From an uncultured Burkholderiaceae bacterium (GTDB taxonomy: Bacteria; Pseudomonadota; Gammaproteobacteria; Burkholderiales; Burkholderiaceae_B), in the NCBI GenBank assembly GCA_937888805.1, contig CALBEY010000001.1:1-36863 (forward strand): DNA of 36,863 nt, written 5' to 3'. Both the position numbers and the translations under genes were made by a program. Within the stretch, counting starts at the first letter, position 1, and each line of letters begins with the position of its first letter. The notes below the pieces were generated by a model. It saw nothing but the letters and a program-made list of their open reading frames with translations, ran no database searches and was not told the DNA's origin. Shown here one piece after another: positions 15,219 to 24,717 of the stretch.

Positions 15219-16889
15219 TTAAATCGTACTCGCATGTTTTCTGAGCTCAAACTTCTGAATCTTGCCCGTCGACGTTTTGGGGACTTCACCGAAAATCACG
15301 TTCTTTGGTACTTTAAAGTGGGCCATGTGCAATTTGCAAAAAGAGATGATTTCTTCTGGTGTCACACTGACCCCTGGCTTGAGCTCCAGAAACGCGCACG
15401 GCGTCTCGCCCCATTTTGGGTCGGGTTTGGCCACAACCGCGGCCGCGAGAACGGCGGGATGGCGGTAGAGCACGTCTTCGACTTCGATCGACGAGATGTT
15501 TTCACCGCCAGAAATGATGATGTCTTTGCTGCGGTCTTTGATTTTGACGTAACCGTCAGGATATTGAACGGCTAGGTCTCCCGAGTGAAACCAACCACCC
15601 GCAAAAGCGGCGTCTGTGGCCTTAGGGTTCTTCAAATAACCCTTCATGGTGATGTTGCCACGGAACATGATTTCGCCCATGGTTTCTCCGTCCCAAGGCA
15701 CGGGGGCCATGGTTTCAGGGTCGAGTACTTTGACGTCGGCTTGTAAGTGGTAACGCACGCCTTGACGTGAGTTCAAGCGAGCGCGTTCCGAAATATCGAG
15801 CGTGTCCCAATCTTCGTGTTTGACGCAAACCGCGGCTGGGCCATAAACCTCGGTCAAACCATAAACATGGGTTAATTCAAAACCCATGGTTTCCATGCCT
15901 TCAATCATGGCCGCTGGCGGCGCTGCACCGGCCACCATTGCTTTAACGCCAGCGGGCAGGCCGGTTTTCATGGCATCAGGGGCGTTGACCAATAAGCCAT
16001 GGACAATCGGTGCCGCACAATAGTGTGTGACGCCATGTTCACGGATTAAGTCGAAAATGGTTTGGGCATCAATTTTGCGCAGGCAAACATTAACCCCTGC
16101 GCGTGCTGCGACTGACCATGGGAAACACCAGCCGTTGCAATGAAACAGCGGTAACGTCCAGAGGTAGATGGGGTGCTTGGGCATATCCCACTCTAGGATG
16201 TTCGAGATCGCGTTCATGGCGGCACCGCGGTGGCTGTAAACCACGCCTTTGGGGTCCCCGGTGGTGCCCGAGGTGTAGTTCAAGCAAATCGATTGCCACT
16301 CATCTTCTGGCAACATCACCTCAAAACTTGGGTCACCGCTGGCCACAAGCGCCTCATAAGTGCGTTGGGTCATGGTTTGGTCGGGCGCGACAAATGCCTC
16401 GTCCAGCGCCTCAAAAATCATTGGCTCGCGGCCATGTTCGCGTTTGAGAATCGCCAATGCCTCTTTCATGACTGGGGCGAATTCGCTGTCAAAAATCACA
16501 AGTTTTGCTTCGCCATGGTTAAGCATGAAGGCAATGCTGTTAGCATCAAGGCGGGTATTTAAGCAATTCAGTATGGCGCCAGACATCGGCACACCAAAGT
16601 GGGCCTCGACCATGGGGGGCGTGTTTGGCAACATGACAGCCACCGTATCACCCGTTTGTATGCCAAGTGATTGCAGGCCGCTAGCGAGCTGGCGTGAGCG
16701 CTTCAGCGTATCCGACCAGTTCTGGCGCAGCGCACCGTGGATGATGGCTGTCTTTTTCGGGAATACCAAAGCGCTGCGCTCTAAAAAACAAATCGGCGAA
16801 AACGCGACATGGTTGGCTGCGTTTTTTTCCAGTCCTTTGACGTAGCCGTGCTCGGCGGGCAGGCTCGCTATATTTTTGACCGAATGCAT
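15219..16889 (-). CDS. Acyl-CoA synthetase (AMP-forming), DmdB-like
   Basis: 556 residues. The adenylation P-loop YTSGTTGDPKG is at 205-215. Then THVYGLTEVYGP (the A5-type core with TE), the hinge YVKIKDRSKDIIISGGENIS, and the C-terminal catalytic Lys in PKTSTGKIQK are all present, so the enzyme should be active. It ligates a carboxylic acid to CoA with ATP. The sequence resembles medium-chain and 3-methylmercaptopropionyl-CoA ligases (DmdB) more than FadD. First gene of a three-gene minus-strand operon; GGAG lies 8 bases before the ATG. The promoter should lie in 16890-17016. Confidence 0.88.
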   Translation of the reverse strand: MHSVKNIASLPAEHGYVKGLEKNAANHVAFSPICFLERSALVFPKKTAIIHGALRQNWSDTLKRSRQLASGLQSLGIQTGDTVAVMLPNTPPMVEAHFGVPMSGAILNCLNTRLDANSIAFMLNHGEAKLVIFDSEFAPVMKEALAILKREHGREPMIFEALDEAFVAPDQTMTQRTYEALVASGDPSFEVMLPEDEWQSICLNYTSGTTGDPKGVVYSHRGAAMNAISNILEWDMPKHPIYLWTLPLFHCNGWCFPWSVAARAGVNVCLRKIDAQTIFDLIREHGVTHYCAAPIVHGLLVNAPDAMKTGLPAGVKAMVAGAAPPAAMIEGMETMGFELTHVYGLTEVYGPAAVCVKHEDWDTLDISERARLNSRQGVRYHLQADVKVLDPETMAPVPWDGETMGEIMFRGNITMKGYLKNPKATDAAFAGGWFHSGDLAVQYPDGYVKIKDRSKDIIISGGENISSIEVEDVLYRHPAVLAAAVVAKPDPKWGETPCAFLELKPGVSVTPEEIISFCKLHMAHFKVPKNVIFGEVPKTSTGKIQKFELRKHASTI

Positions 16890-17016
16890 CGTGACATCTC
16901 CAGAAGTTATGTCTATTCTTCTATGAGAATGTACACGCTAAGAGGCCTTTTTTAAGTCAATTTCACTGATTTGACTGACTTCGCGTCATGGTTAGGCTGT
17001 TTGTCGGGCTCAGTGG

Positions 17017-17949
17017 TTAAGACGCATACCGGTCGGCAATGATCATCTGGCTCGGGACGGGATGGCGGTGGTAGTCTGGGTTATGCACCCGCTCTGGCAG
17101 AATAACCGTGGGGTGTTCAACCGTTTGGTAGGGGATCTGCTCAAGCAGGTGGGCCATGCAATTTAAGCGGGCTCTTTTTTTGTCATTGCCCTCAACAATC
17201 CACCAAGGGGCTTCGGCGATGTTACTGCGCTCAAGCATCGTTTCTTTGGCCGCGGTGTAGCTTTCCCAACGCCGTCGTGACTCCAGATCCATGGGGCTTA
17301 ATTTCCACTGTTTCAACGGGTCTTTGATGCGCATCGTGAATCGAAGATGTTGCTCTTCGTCCGTAATAGAAAACCAATATTTAATCAAAATGATGCCTGA
17401 GCGGACCAGCATTTTTTCAAATTCAGGGACTGTTCGGAAAAACTCTTCGTAGTCATCGTCGCTACAAAACCCCATGACGCGTTCGACGCCTGCACGGTTG
17501 TACCAACTGCGGTCAAACAAAACCATTTCTCCACCGGCCGGGAGGTGGCTAACATAGCGTTGAAAGTACCACTGTGTTTTTTCTCGTTCGCTCGGTGCGG
17601 GTAATGCGGCAACGCGACAAACACGTGGATTTAGGCGCTGGGTGATGCGTTTGATGGCACCCCCCTTACCTGCCGCATCGCGACCTTCAAACAAGACCAC
17701 CACTTTAAGCTTTTTGTGAATAACCCAATCTTGTAATTTCACCAATTCGCCTTGCAGACGAAACAACTCCTTGAAATACAAACGACGATCCATGCCATGT
17801 TCGTTTTCAGCGCCTTGAGAAGGCACGGCTAGAATCAATTCATCAAGCCGGTCATCGTCGAGCTCCATTTCGAGCTCTTCGTCATAGCTGTCTATCAAAT
17901 CAGCATGGGCTTTTTTCTGAAAATCTGACGAGTTTGCAGTGTTCGACAT
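17017..17949 (-). CDS. ppk2: Polyphosphate kinase 2
   Basis: 310 residues with a single PPK2 domain. Walker A is GRDAAGKGG at 89-97 and Walker B is LFDRSWYNRAG at 144-154. The lid region is KYWFSITDEEQHLRF and the end of the core is APWWIVEGNDKKRAR. The single domain and the acidic N-terminal arm (DEELEMELDDDRLDE) fit class I, which phosphorylates nucleoside diphosphates with polyphosphate. It acts in the cytoplasm and links polyphosphate stores to NTP supply. It stands alone between two divergent-looking promoters. No Shine-Dalgarno is clear. Confidence 0.92.
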   Translation of the reverse strand: MSNTANSSDFQKKAHADLIDSYDEELEMELDDDRLDELILAVPSQGAENEHGMDRRLYFKELFRLQGELVKLQDWVIHKKLKVVVLFEGRDAAGKGGAIKRITQRLNPRVCRVAALPAPSEREKTQWYFQRYVSHLPAGGEMVLFDRSWYNRAGVERVMGFCSDDDYEEFFRTVPEFEKMLVRSGIILIKYWFSITDEEQHLRFTMRIKDPLKQWKLSPMDLESRRRWESYTAAKETMLERSNIAEAPWWIVEGNDKKRARLNCMAHLLEQIPYQTVEHPTVILPERVHNPDYHRHPVPSQMIIADRYAS

Positions 17950-18113
17950 GGCGCGGGACAGATGAGTGAATGAAAATGGACACCAAACCGTATTCTATGT
18001 CTGGGCCGTGACAGTCTAGTGACAGCCTATTAACAGTTTTTGCCATGTTACGTTATCGCCTTATTTGAAACGATATGATGCGTTGTAATGTTTTGCCAAT
18101 AAGGGGATGTGAA

Positions 18114-19211
18114 ATGCAATCTTATAAGAACCCCGATGTGATGCGTTATGTCCTGTCCATCGCGGCGGTTGTCGCACTTGCCTTACTTTCAGGCTGGGTA
18201 TTGCTGCCATTCATGGCTGCAGGCGTTTGGTCTGTGTTAATTGTTGTGGCGACGTGGCCCTTGCTGATTGGTCTGCAAAAAGCCTTTGGTGGGCGTCGTG
18301 CGTTGGCCGCGTTGGTGATGACACTGGGTATCTTGTTATTGTTGATTCTGCCGCTGATCCTCTTGATTTCTACAACAGTGCAGCACAGCGATGCTTTGGT
18401 GCAGATGGGAAAGGGACTGGCTGGCGGATCTCTGCCGCCAGCGCCAACCTGGCTCAATGATGTCGCGCTTGTCGGCACACCCTTGACCCAATTTTGGAAT
18501 GGTATTGCCGCCAGTGGCACGGCGGACTTGCTAAAGCAGTATGCATTGCCGCATTTAAGCCAAGCCGGGCAGTGGTTGCTTGGTTCTTTGTCGGGTGTGG
18601 GCGGTCTGATTTTGCAGTTCGTGTTGATGACCTTGATATCAGCGGTGATCTATCTGCAGGGTGAAAAAGCGGCGGTCTTTGCGCGCCAGTTTGGTCGACG
18701 CTTGGGCGGCGAACGTGGGGAGTCGGCGATTTTGTTGACGGCTCAAGCCATTCGGAGTGTCGCTTTGGGTGTTGGCGTGACCGCGCTACTGCAGACGCTT
18801 TTTGGCACCATCGGGTTGGCGCTTGCGGGCATCCCCTACGCCGTTTTGTTAGGTGGCGTGATGCTACTGCTGTGCATTGCTCAGGTCGGGCCGTCGCCCG
18901 TTCTTGTGCCCGCTGTCATTTGGATGTTTTGGCAGGGGGAGTCCACGGGATGGGCCATTTTCCTGGCCGTTTGGAGCCTGGTCGTGATAACCATGGATAA
19001 CTTTATAAGGCCTTGGTTGATCCGTCGGGGCGCTGACCTGCCGTTGATGCTGATACTCATTGGCGTGATTGGTGGCTTACTGACCTTCGGGCTTATCGGC
19101 ATTTTCATCGGACCCGTGGTTCTGGCTGTGACCTACACCTTATTGGTTGCTTGGCTCAATGAATCCATTGAGATCCAAGCACCTGTATCAGATCAAGAAC
19201 AGGGTCGCTAA
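18114..19211 (+). CDS. AI-2E/PerM-family inner-membrane permease
   Basis: 365 residues from ATG 18114. AGGGG lies about 8 bases upstream, so this start is preferred to ATG 18075. The protein has N-terminal transmembrane segments (VLSIAAVVALALLSGWVLL, then LAALVMTLGILLLLILPLIL), a soluble middle, and several C-terminal membrane segments ending with GLIGIFIGPVVLAVTYTLL. This layout is that of the AI-2E transporter (PerM/TqsA/YdiK) family. Despite the family name most members have no proven AI-2 role; some act as ion antiporters. It converges on mgtE, and the last 24 bases overlap that gene's end. Confidence 0.85.
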   Translation: MQSYKNPDVMRYVLSIAAVVALALLSGWVLLPFMAAGVWSVLIVVATWPLLIGLQKAFGGRRALAALVMTLGILLLLILPLILLISTTVQHSDALVQMGKGLAGGSLPPAPTWLNDVALVGTPLTQFWNGIAASGTADLLKQYALPHLSQAGQWLLGSLSGVGGLILQFVLMTLISAVIYLQGEKAAVFARQFGRRLGGERGESAILLTAQAIRSVALGVGVTALLQTLFGTIGLALAGIPYAVLLGGVMLLLCIAQVGPSPVLVPAVIWMFWQGESTGWAIFLAVWSLVVITMDNFIRPWLIRRGADLPLMLILIGVIGGLLTFGLIGIFIGPVVLAVTYTLLVAWLNESIEIQAPVSDQEQGR

Positions 19212-20666
19212 ACCCAGAAAGATAAAAAACCCGAGCGAGTCGGTGGCAAAGGTCAGCAAAACAGACGAGCCAAGTGCGGGGTCTTTACCGAGTCGGGAAC
19301 GTACCATGGGTACGAGCACACCCACCATGGCGCCGACCAGCATGTTGAAAATCATCGCTGCGACCATGACCAAGGCAATGGGGATTGAATTCGAAATCCA
19401 CCACGCGAAGCCGCCGGCGACAGCGCTACCCAAAAGTGATACGGAAAGCGTCACCAGCAATTCGCGCTTAATCAGTTGCCAAGCGTTCTGTGCAGTCACC
19501 CGACCAACCGCTAAAGCGCGAATAATCATCGTCATGGTCTGATTACCAGAGTTGCCGCCAAGCCCTGCCACAATCGACATTAAGAAAGCCAATACAACGA
19601 TGTGACTAACCGTGTCCTCGAAGCGAGACGCCACAAAAGCGGCGATGCCAGCCGTGCAGAGGTTAAGCATCAGCCAGGGCGCTCGGTTTCTGATGGCCAT
19701 ATTGACCGGACCGAAGATATCTTCTTCTTGTAAACCTGCCCGTGACAGTGCTTGCTCGTCAGAGTCCTCTCTAATCACGTCAACGACGTCGGCAATCGTG
19801 ACGCGACCGATTAATCGCCCGCGATCATCAATCACCGGCGACGAAACCAAGTCGTATCGCTCGAAAGCGCCTGCGGCCTCAGCGTCCTGATCAAGGGGGT
19901 TTAGCGTGAGGTAATCGGTGCTCATGACATCGTGCACGATGACTTCGGGATCATTGACCAGTAGTGCTGATAGCGACAAAACACCCAATAAGCGGTCGGT
20001 ACGGTCCACCACAAATATTTGGTCAGTGTGGTCTGGCAGTTCAGGCAGTCGTCTTAGGTAACGCAGCACCACCTCTAAGGTGACGTCATCGCGAACTCGA
20101 ACCATCTCAAAATCCATGATGCCACCCACGCTATCTTCGGGGTAGCCCATGGCCTCGATCAGTTGGGCACGCTCTTTGACCGTCAGGCCTTTTTGAACCT
20201 CGGCGACCACGTCTGGGGGCAAATTCGCCACCAAATCAGCGATCTCGTCGGCTTCCATGTTTTCAGTGGCGGCGAGCAAGTCCTCGCGGTCCATGGTTTC
20301 AATCAGCGACTGGCGCACCCAGTCTGCCACTTCGAGCAACACTTCCGCATCAAACTCGGCTCTCACCAACTGCCAAATCAGCTGTCGGTCAGCTTTGGGC
20401 AGTGACTCCAAGATGAAGGCGATGTCGGCGGGGTGTCGTTCGTTAACGAGCGCGCGCAGCTCGTTTTCGTGCTGGCGATGCAAAAGCCCCTCAACCAGTG
20501 GGGCGCGGTCATCGCCCTCTTGTTGTCGACTGACGATGTGCTCGACCAAAGCATGTCGGCGTAGCTGCTCTTGCACGCGAGCCAGTGCCAGCTGAGCGTC
20601 TTCCGGGTCTAAACGACGAAAAGTTTTTGAATTGGTGCCGGGGTTGATACTAGAAGCTTCTGCCAT
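19188..20666 (-). CDS. mgtE: Magnesium transporter MgtE
   Basis: 492 residues with the standard three-part layout: an N-terminal superhelical domain (about 20-150, including HPADIAFILESLP), tandem CBS domains (about 150-280, including VMSTDYLTLNPLD and LIGRVTIADVVD), then five membrane helices with the pore signature GLGGNSGNQTMTMIIRALAVG region. It carries Mg2+ through the inner membrane and is gated by intracellular Mg2+ bound to the N and CBS domains. No M-box riboswitch is visible in the 68 bp between it and the amidohydrolase gene. The 3' end overlaps the permease gene by 24 bp, tail to tail. Confidence 0.93.
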   Translation of the reverse strand: MAEASSINPGTNSKTFRRLDPEDAQLALARVQEQLRRHALVEHIVSRQQEGDDRAPLVEGLLHRQHENELRALVNERHPADIAFILESLPKADRQLIWQLVRAEFDAEVLLEVADWVRQSLIETMDREDLLAATENMEADEIADLVANLPPDVVAEVQKGLTVKERAQLIEAMGYPEDSVGGIMDFEMVRVRDDVTLEVVLRYLRRLPELPDHTDQIFVVDRTDRLLGVLSLSALLVNDPEVIVHDVMSTDYLTLNPLDQDAEAAGAFERYDLVSSPVIDDRGRLIGRVTIADVVDVIREDSDEQALSRAGLQEEDIFGPVNMAIRNRAPWLMLNLCTAGIAAFVASRFEDTVSHIVVLAFLMSIVAGLGGNSGNQTMTMIIRALAVGRVTAQNAWQLIKRELLVTLSVSLLGSAVAGGFAWWISNSIPIALVMVAAMIFNMLVGAMVGVLVPMVRSRLGKDPALGSSVLLTFATDSLGFFIFLGLATLFLI

Positions 20667-20734
20667 AAAAAAATCCGCTGATGTCAGTGAGTGCTTTGGC
20701 CAAGCGCCCGTTGTTTGGTCGTCGGTCCGATACC

Positions 20735-21934
20735 TTAGCTATTTTTGGTAAACCATTGTTCGACGATGCGCACCCAGTAAGTCGCGCCCAATGGCAATAA
20801 ATCATCGTTAAAGTCGTAAGAACCGTTATGCAGCATACAAGGCCCTAAGCCGTGACCGGCGTCACGATGCTCACCCATGCCATTGCCGATCCAGACATAG
20901 CAGCCGGGCACTTGTTCAAGCATAAAGGCAAAATCCTCAGCACCCATCGTTGGTACCACTTTGGCATCCACTTGAGTTTGGCCAACGATGCTGGTCATCA
21001 CCTCGACACAAAATGCGGTCTCTTTTTCGCTGTTAATGGTGGCGGGGTAGTTGCGTTTGAATGTCAACCGACCTTCACAACCCATCGCCATCGCGGTGTG
21101 TGTGACGATGCTCGTCATGCGCTGCTCGATCATGTCGAGCGTTTCATTGGTAAACGTGCGAACGGTGCCTTTGAGTGTGGCAAGCCCTGGAATCACGTTC
21201 ATGGCGCTGCCAGCGTGTATTTGCGTCACGCTCACCACGCCGCCTTCAAGTGGGTGTCGGTTGCGGCTGATGATGGTTTGCAACGCCTGGGCTGTGCTGA
21301 CCGCGGCCATAATGGGGTCGTGCCCCAAGTGTGGCATGCCGGCGTGCGCACCTTTGCCTTCGATCTCGATCACAAATTCGTTGCTTGATGCCATGATGGG
21401 GCCTGGTGTGACACCAAAGTGACCGAGGGGCAGGCCAGGCCAATTGTGCATGCCGAACACAGCTTGCATGGGAAACTTCTCAAACAGTCCTTCTTCAATC
21501 ATGCGTTTGGCACCCGCTGCTCCTTCTTCGGCCGGTTGAAAAATCACATAGACAGTGCCTGCAAAATCGCGATGTTGTGACAGATAATGCGCCGCATTGA
21601 GCAACATGGCCGTGTGACCGTCATGGCCACAGCCGTGCATTTTCCCGGGATGTTGGCTCGCGTGGGCAAATGTATTTTGTTCTTGCAGAGGCAGTGCGTC
21701 CATGTCGGCGCGCAACCCGATCGCACCCAAGCCGGGTTGGCGGCCTTCAATGATGCCCACCACGCCCGTGCCGCCCAAACCACGATGCATAGGGATGCCC
21801 CACTCGGTGAGTCGCTCAGCAACCCGGTCAGCGGTTCGAACTTCTTCATAAGAGAGCTCTGGGTGTGCGTGAATGTCCCGACGCCACGCTTTGATGTCAT
21901 CTTGCCAGTCAAGAAATGGTTCTAGTAGTTTCAT
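20735..21934 (-). CDS. M20D-family amidohydrolase (hippurate hydrolase-like)
   Basis: 399 residues. The metal-site motif HGCGHDGH is at 100-107, PAEE at 134-137 carries the catalytic Glu, and HNWPGLPLG and the lid-domain GKGAHAGMPHLGHDP follow. The MGAEDFAFM motif near the C-terminus is typical of IAA-amino-acid/hippurate/N-acetyl-diaminopimelate hydrolases. It releases amino acids from N-acyl conjugates in the cytoplasm; the substrate is not fixed. It is divergent from fadD, and the two starts are 89 bp apart, so they share a control region (21935-22023). Confidence 0.88.
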   Translation of the reverse strand: MKLLEPFLDWQDDIKAWRRDIHAHPELSYEEVRTADRVAERLTEWGIPMHRGLGGTGVVGIIEGRQPGLGAIGLRADMDALPLQEQNTFAHASQHPGKMHGCGHDGHTAMLLNAAHYLSQHRDFAGTVYVIFQPAEEGAAGAKRMIEEGLFEKFPMQAVFGMHNWPGLPLGHFGVTPGPIMASSNEFVIEIEGKGAHAGMPHLGHDPIMAAVSTAQALQTIISRNRHPLEGGVVSVTQIHAGSAMNVIPGLATLKGTVRTFTNETLDMIEQRMTSIVTHTAMAMGCEGRLTFKRNYPATINSEKETAFCVEVMTSIVGQTQVDAKVVPTMGAEDFAFMLEQVPGCYVWIGNGMGEHRDAGHGLGPCMLHNGSYDFNDDLLPLGATYWVRIVEQWFTKNS

Positions 21935-22023
21935 GGAATTTCCCGCCGATCATCAAATGACCTTTATTATCGTTGCAAAAGCAGTTCAAAGACCAAACAG
22001 CACCACAAAAACAGGAGCAAAAG

Positions 22024-23670
22024 GTGAGATCAATCGACAGCTATTCATCCTTGGTGGATTTGCTAGATCAAACCCTAACCTCGCACGCAGACCGTGTGGC
22101 GTGCGTGAGTATGGGTCGCGAGATGACGTACCGTGAGCTAGACCACCTCTCACGAGACTGGGCGGCGTGGTTGCAATCGCTTGAACTGGCACCCAAATCA
22201 CGCGTGGCCATTATGCTGCCGAACGTCGCGGCGAGTTTGGTTTGCTTGCTCGGGACCTTGCGCTCAGGCCACTTGGTGGTCAATGTCAACCCCCTCTACA
22301 CGCCGCGCGAACTCGAGGGACAACTCAAGGACTGTGAAGCGGATGTGATCGTGGTTTTTGAGTCCTTTGCGCACGTGCTAGAAAAAGTGGATCCAGCCTG
22401 CCAACCCAAAACAACCGTGGTGGTATCACCTGGGGCGCTGCAACCGATCCCCAAACGATGGTTGATCAACTTTGTTGCCAAGCACGTCAAAAAACGCGTG
22501 CCTGCTTGGCGCCTGCTTAATGCATCCTCCTTTGAAAGCGTTTTGTCTGAAGGCCATCGAGCCTCGTTTGCACCTCCTGAGCTGCTGCCCGAGGATGTGG
22601 CTATCTTGCAGTACACCGGTGGCACGACGGGTGACCCGCGTGGCGCCATGTTGACGCATCGAAACGTGGTGGCCAATATTTTGCAAGTCGAAGATATCGC
22701 CAATCCCGTTTTGCGTGATGTGATGCCCAATCCTCTCACCATGTTGACGGCCTTGCCGCTTTATCACGTCTTTGCCATGACAGTGTGCGCGCTGTATGCC
22801 TTACACGCTGGCATGCGAGTGGTCTTGGTGATCAATCCTCGTGATTTACCTGCACTCATTGATCTCTGGAAAAAAGAGTCACCACACGTTTTCCCAGCGG
22901 TTAACACGTTATTTGCTGCATTAGTGCGCCAAAGCGCCTTTCGGCAAGTCGATTTCTCACGTTTGCGGATTGCATTGGGTGGTGGCATGGCGGTTCATCC
23001 CACGGTGGCGCAAAAGTGGCAGGAACTGACTGGTAAAACCATCGTTGAGGGCTATGGCATGTCAGAGACATCGCCCGTGATTTGTGCCAACCCCACCGAT
23101 TGCACGGTTTTTTCAGCGACAGTGGGCTTGCCACTACCGCAAACCACCGTTCTGATTGTTGACGAGGCCCAGCAACCGGTGCCGGATGGTGAGGTTGGTG
23201 AAATCGCCGTTAAAGGGCCGCAAGTCATGCCGGGCTATTGGCGAGCGCCAGCGGCAACGGCTGCGGCCATGACACCTGACGGATTTTTATTGACTGGTGA
23301 CTTGGGGTTGCGCGATGCACAAGGTTTTATCAAGCTGGTTGATCGCAAAAAAGACATGATCGTGGTGTCTGGATTCAATGTCTATCCCGCTGAAATTGAT
23401 CAAGTGTTTGCGGCCCATCCCTCGGTACTGGATTGTGCTGCTGTGGGCGTGGATGACGATGTTACGGGGCATGCGATACGACTTTTTGCGGTGGTCGATC
23501 AGACAGTGGGCGATGGTTTGACCGAGCAAGCACTGAAAGTCTGGGGCCGCGAGCAATTGACCGGGTACAAGCGCCCCAAAACAGTGGTCTTTGTCGATAG
23601 CCTGCCCAAAAACACTGTCGGTAAAACCCTCAGGCGCTTGCTCATTGAGCCGACGAAGTCAGGTGTTTAA
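22024..23670 (+). CDS. fadD: Long-chain acyl-CoA synthetase
   Basis: 548 residues from GTG 22024. AGGAG at 22013-22017 lies six bases before it, so this start is preferred over the upstream TTG at 21973. The adenylation motif YTGGTTGDPRG begins at residue 197. EGYGMSETSP is the core A5 motif, LLTGDLG the ATP-binding Asp strand, VDRKKDMIVVSGFNVYP the hinge and linker, and PKNTVGKTLRR holds the catalytic Lys. It activates fatty acids to acyl-CoA at the inner membrane for beta-oxidation or lipid synthesis. It converges with suhB, with 28 bp between stops. Confidence 0.88.
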   Translation: MRSIDSYSSLVDLLDQTLTSHADRVACVSMGREMTYRELDHLSRDWAAWLQSLELAPKSRVAIMLPNVAASLVCLLGTLRSGHLVVNVNPLYTPRELEGQLKDCEADVIVVFESFAHVLEKVDPACQPKTTVVVSPGALQPIPKRWLINFVAKHVKKRVPAWRLLNASSFESVLSEGHRASFAPPELLPEDVAILQYTGGTTGDPRGAMLTHRNVVANILQVEDIANPVLRDVMPNPLTMLTALPLYHVFAMTVCALYALHAGMRVVLVINPRDLPALIDLWKKESPHVFPAVNTLFAALVRQSAFRQVDFSRLRIALGGGMAVHPTVAQKWQELTGKTIVEGYGMSETSPVICANPTDCTVFSATVGLPLPQTTVLIVDEAQQPVPDGEVGEIAVKGPQVMPGYWRAPAATAAAMTPDGFLLTGDLGLRDAQGFIKLVDRKKDMIVVSGFNVYPAEIDQVFAAHPSVLDCAAVGVDDDVTGHAIRLFAVVDQTVGDGLTEQALKVWGREQLTGYKRPKTVVFVDSLPKNTVGKTLRRLLIEPTKSGV

Positions 23671-23698
23671 GTGCTGCGGCGCACAGCGCCTCTAAAAA

Positions 23699-24547
23699 TC
23701 AGCGGTTAAACACAGGCCCCATGTGCGGCTGTATCAAGCCCAGAAGCTCGTCTTTGAGTGCGGGTGGGACCGCCAAAACCCGACCACTTTCTGGCCAGCT
23801 GGCTTCAGGGTCGTAAGGGTCGTTAACCCAAGCCCCAGCCTCTCGGGCGATAACGGTGCCTGCGGCCACATCCCAAGACTGGATACCTTGTTCCCAGTAG
23901 GCGTTCACACGGCCACAGGCCACCCAAGCGAGATCAAGTGCGGCCGAGCCTTGTCGTCGCACACCGCGGCTGTGCAAGAGCACTTCTTTCAAAGCCACAA
24001 AATAAGGGTCTATGTAGGAGAAGTCGCGCATGGGGATGCCGATGGCGATTAAGGCCTCAGCGAGGCTGTCGATCCGTGCGGTTTGAATACGGTGACCGTT
24101 GCACCAAGCGCCCACGCCGTGCATGCCAGTGAACATTTCTTCGCGGTTGGGGTCGTAGATAACACCCAGAATCGGTGTGTCAACCGCCAAAGGCTTGCCC
24201 ATGGCGTCAGAGGCCCCAGCATGTGCCACCAAACCAATTGAGACGGCGTAGTGCTCCACGCCATGTAAGTAATTGGTTGTGCCATCGAGCGGGTCGATGT
24301 ACCACGTCAGTTCGGCACCGCGCGCACCGCCGGATTCTTCACCGATGATGCCGATGTTTGGCGTGGCTTGACGCAGCATTTCAATCACCACATCTTCTGA
24401 CTCTCGGTCAGCCTGAGAAACCAAGTCATTGCGACCTTTGTGATCAATCACCAAGTCATTGGGCGAGGTGCGATGTTGCTGCAAAATGGCAGCACCCGCG
24501 TGAGCCGCACGCACGGCCGCATCAAGATAGTCGGATAATGGAAACAT
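23699..24547 (-). CDS. suhB: Inositol monophosphatase family protein (SuhB-like)
   Basis: 282 residues. Metal ligands are visible: D47 in VSQADRESE, E70-E71 in GEESG, and D85-P-L-D88-G-T in WYIDPLDGTTNYLHG. The C-terminal ligand is in QSWDVAAGTVIAREAG. All key residues are present, so it should be an active Mg-dependent phosphatase. In proteobacteria SuhB also helps ribosomal RNA transcription as a Nus-factor partner. It is divergent from the MnmC gene, with 170 bp between the starts. Confidence 0.88.
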   Translation of the reverse strand: MFPLSDYLDAAVRAAHAGAAILQQHRTSPNDLVIDHKGRNDLVSQADRESEDVVIEMLRQATPNIGIIGEESGGARGAELTWYIDPLDGTTNYLHGVEHYAVSIGLVAHAGASDAMGKPLAVDTPILGVIYDPNREEMFTGMHGVGAWCNGHRIQTARIDSLAEALIAIGIPMRDFSYIDPYFVALKEVLLHSRGVRRQGSAALDLAWVACGRVNAYWEQGIQSWDVAAGTVIAREAGAWVNDPYDPEASWPESGRVLAVPPALKDELLGLIQPHMGPVFNR

Positions 24548-24717
24548 AGTCGCTTTTAAGTTGGGTCAAAAAATGCGGGAGATGGTTGTATTGAATCGTA
24601 CCCACATTGATACTTTATAGCTTGCACTCGCGTGATGACAGGCTTATTAAAGAAAATAAAGCCGATCACCAAAAAGTAACAAAGAGTCAGAAAAAACACA
24701 AAAGACAGGAAAGTCCC

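Noticed and set aside
18075..19211. AI-2 quorum-sensing locus
   Set aside because: The AI-2E family name does not show an AI-2 function, and no luxS, lsr or related gene is nearby.
20667..20734. Mg2+ riboswitch ahead of mgtE
   Set aside because: The leader space is only 68 bp before the neighbouring gene's stop and has no long helices of the M-box type.
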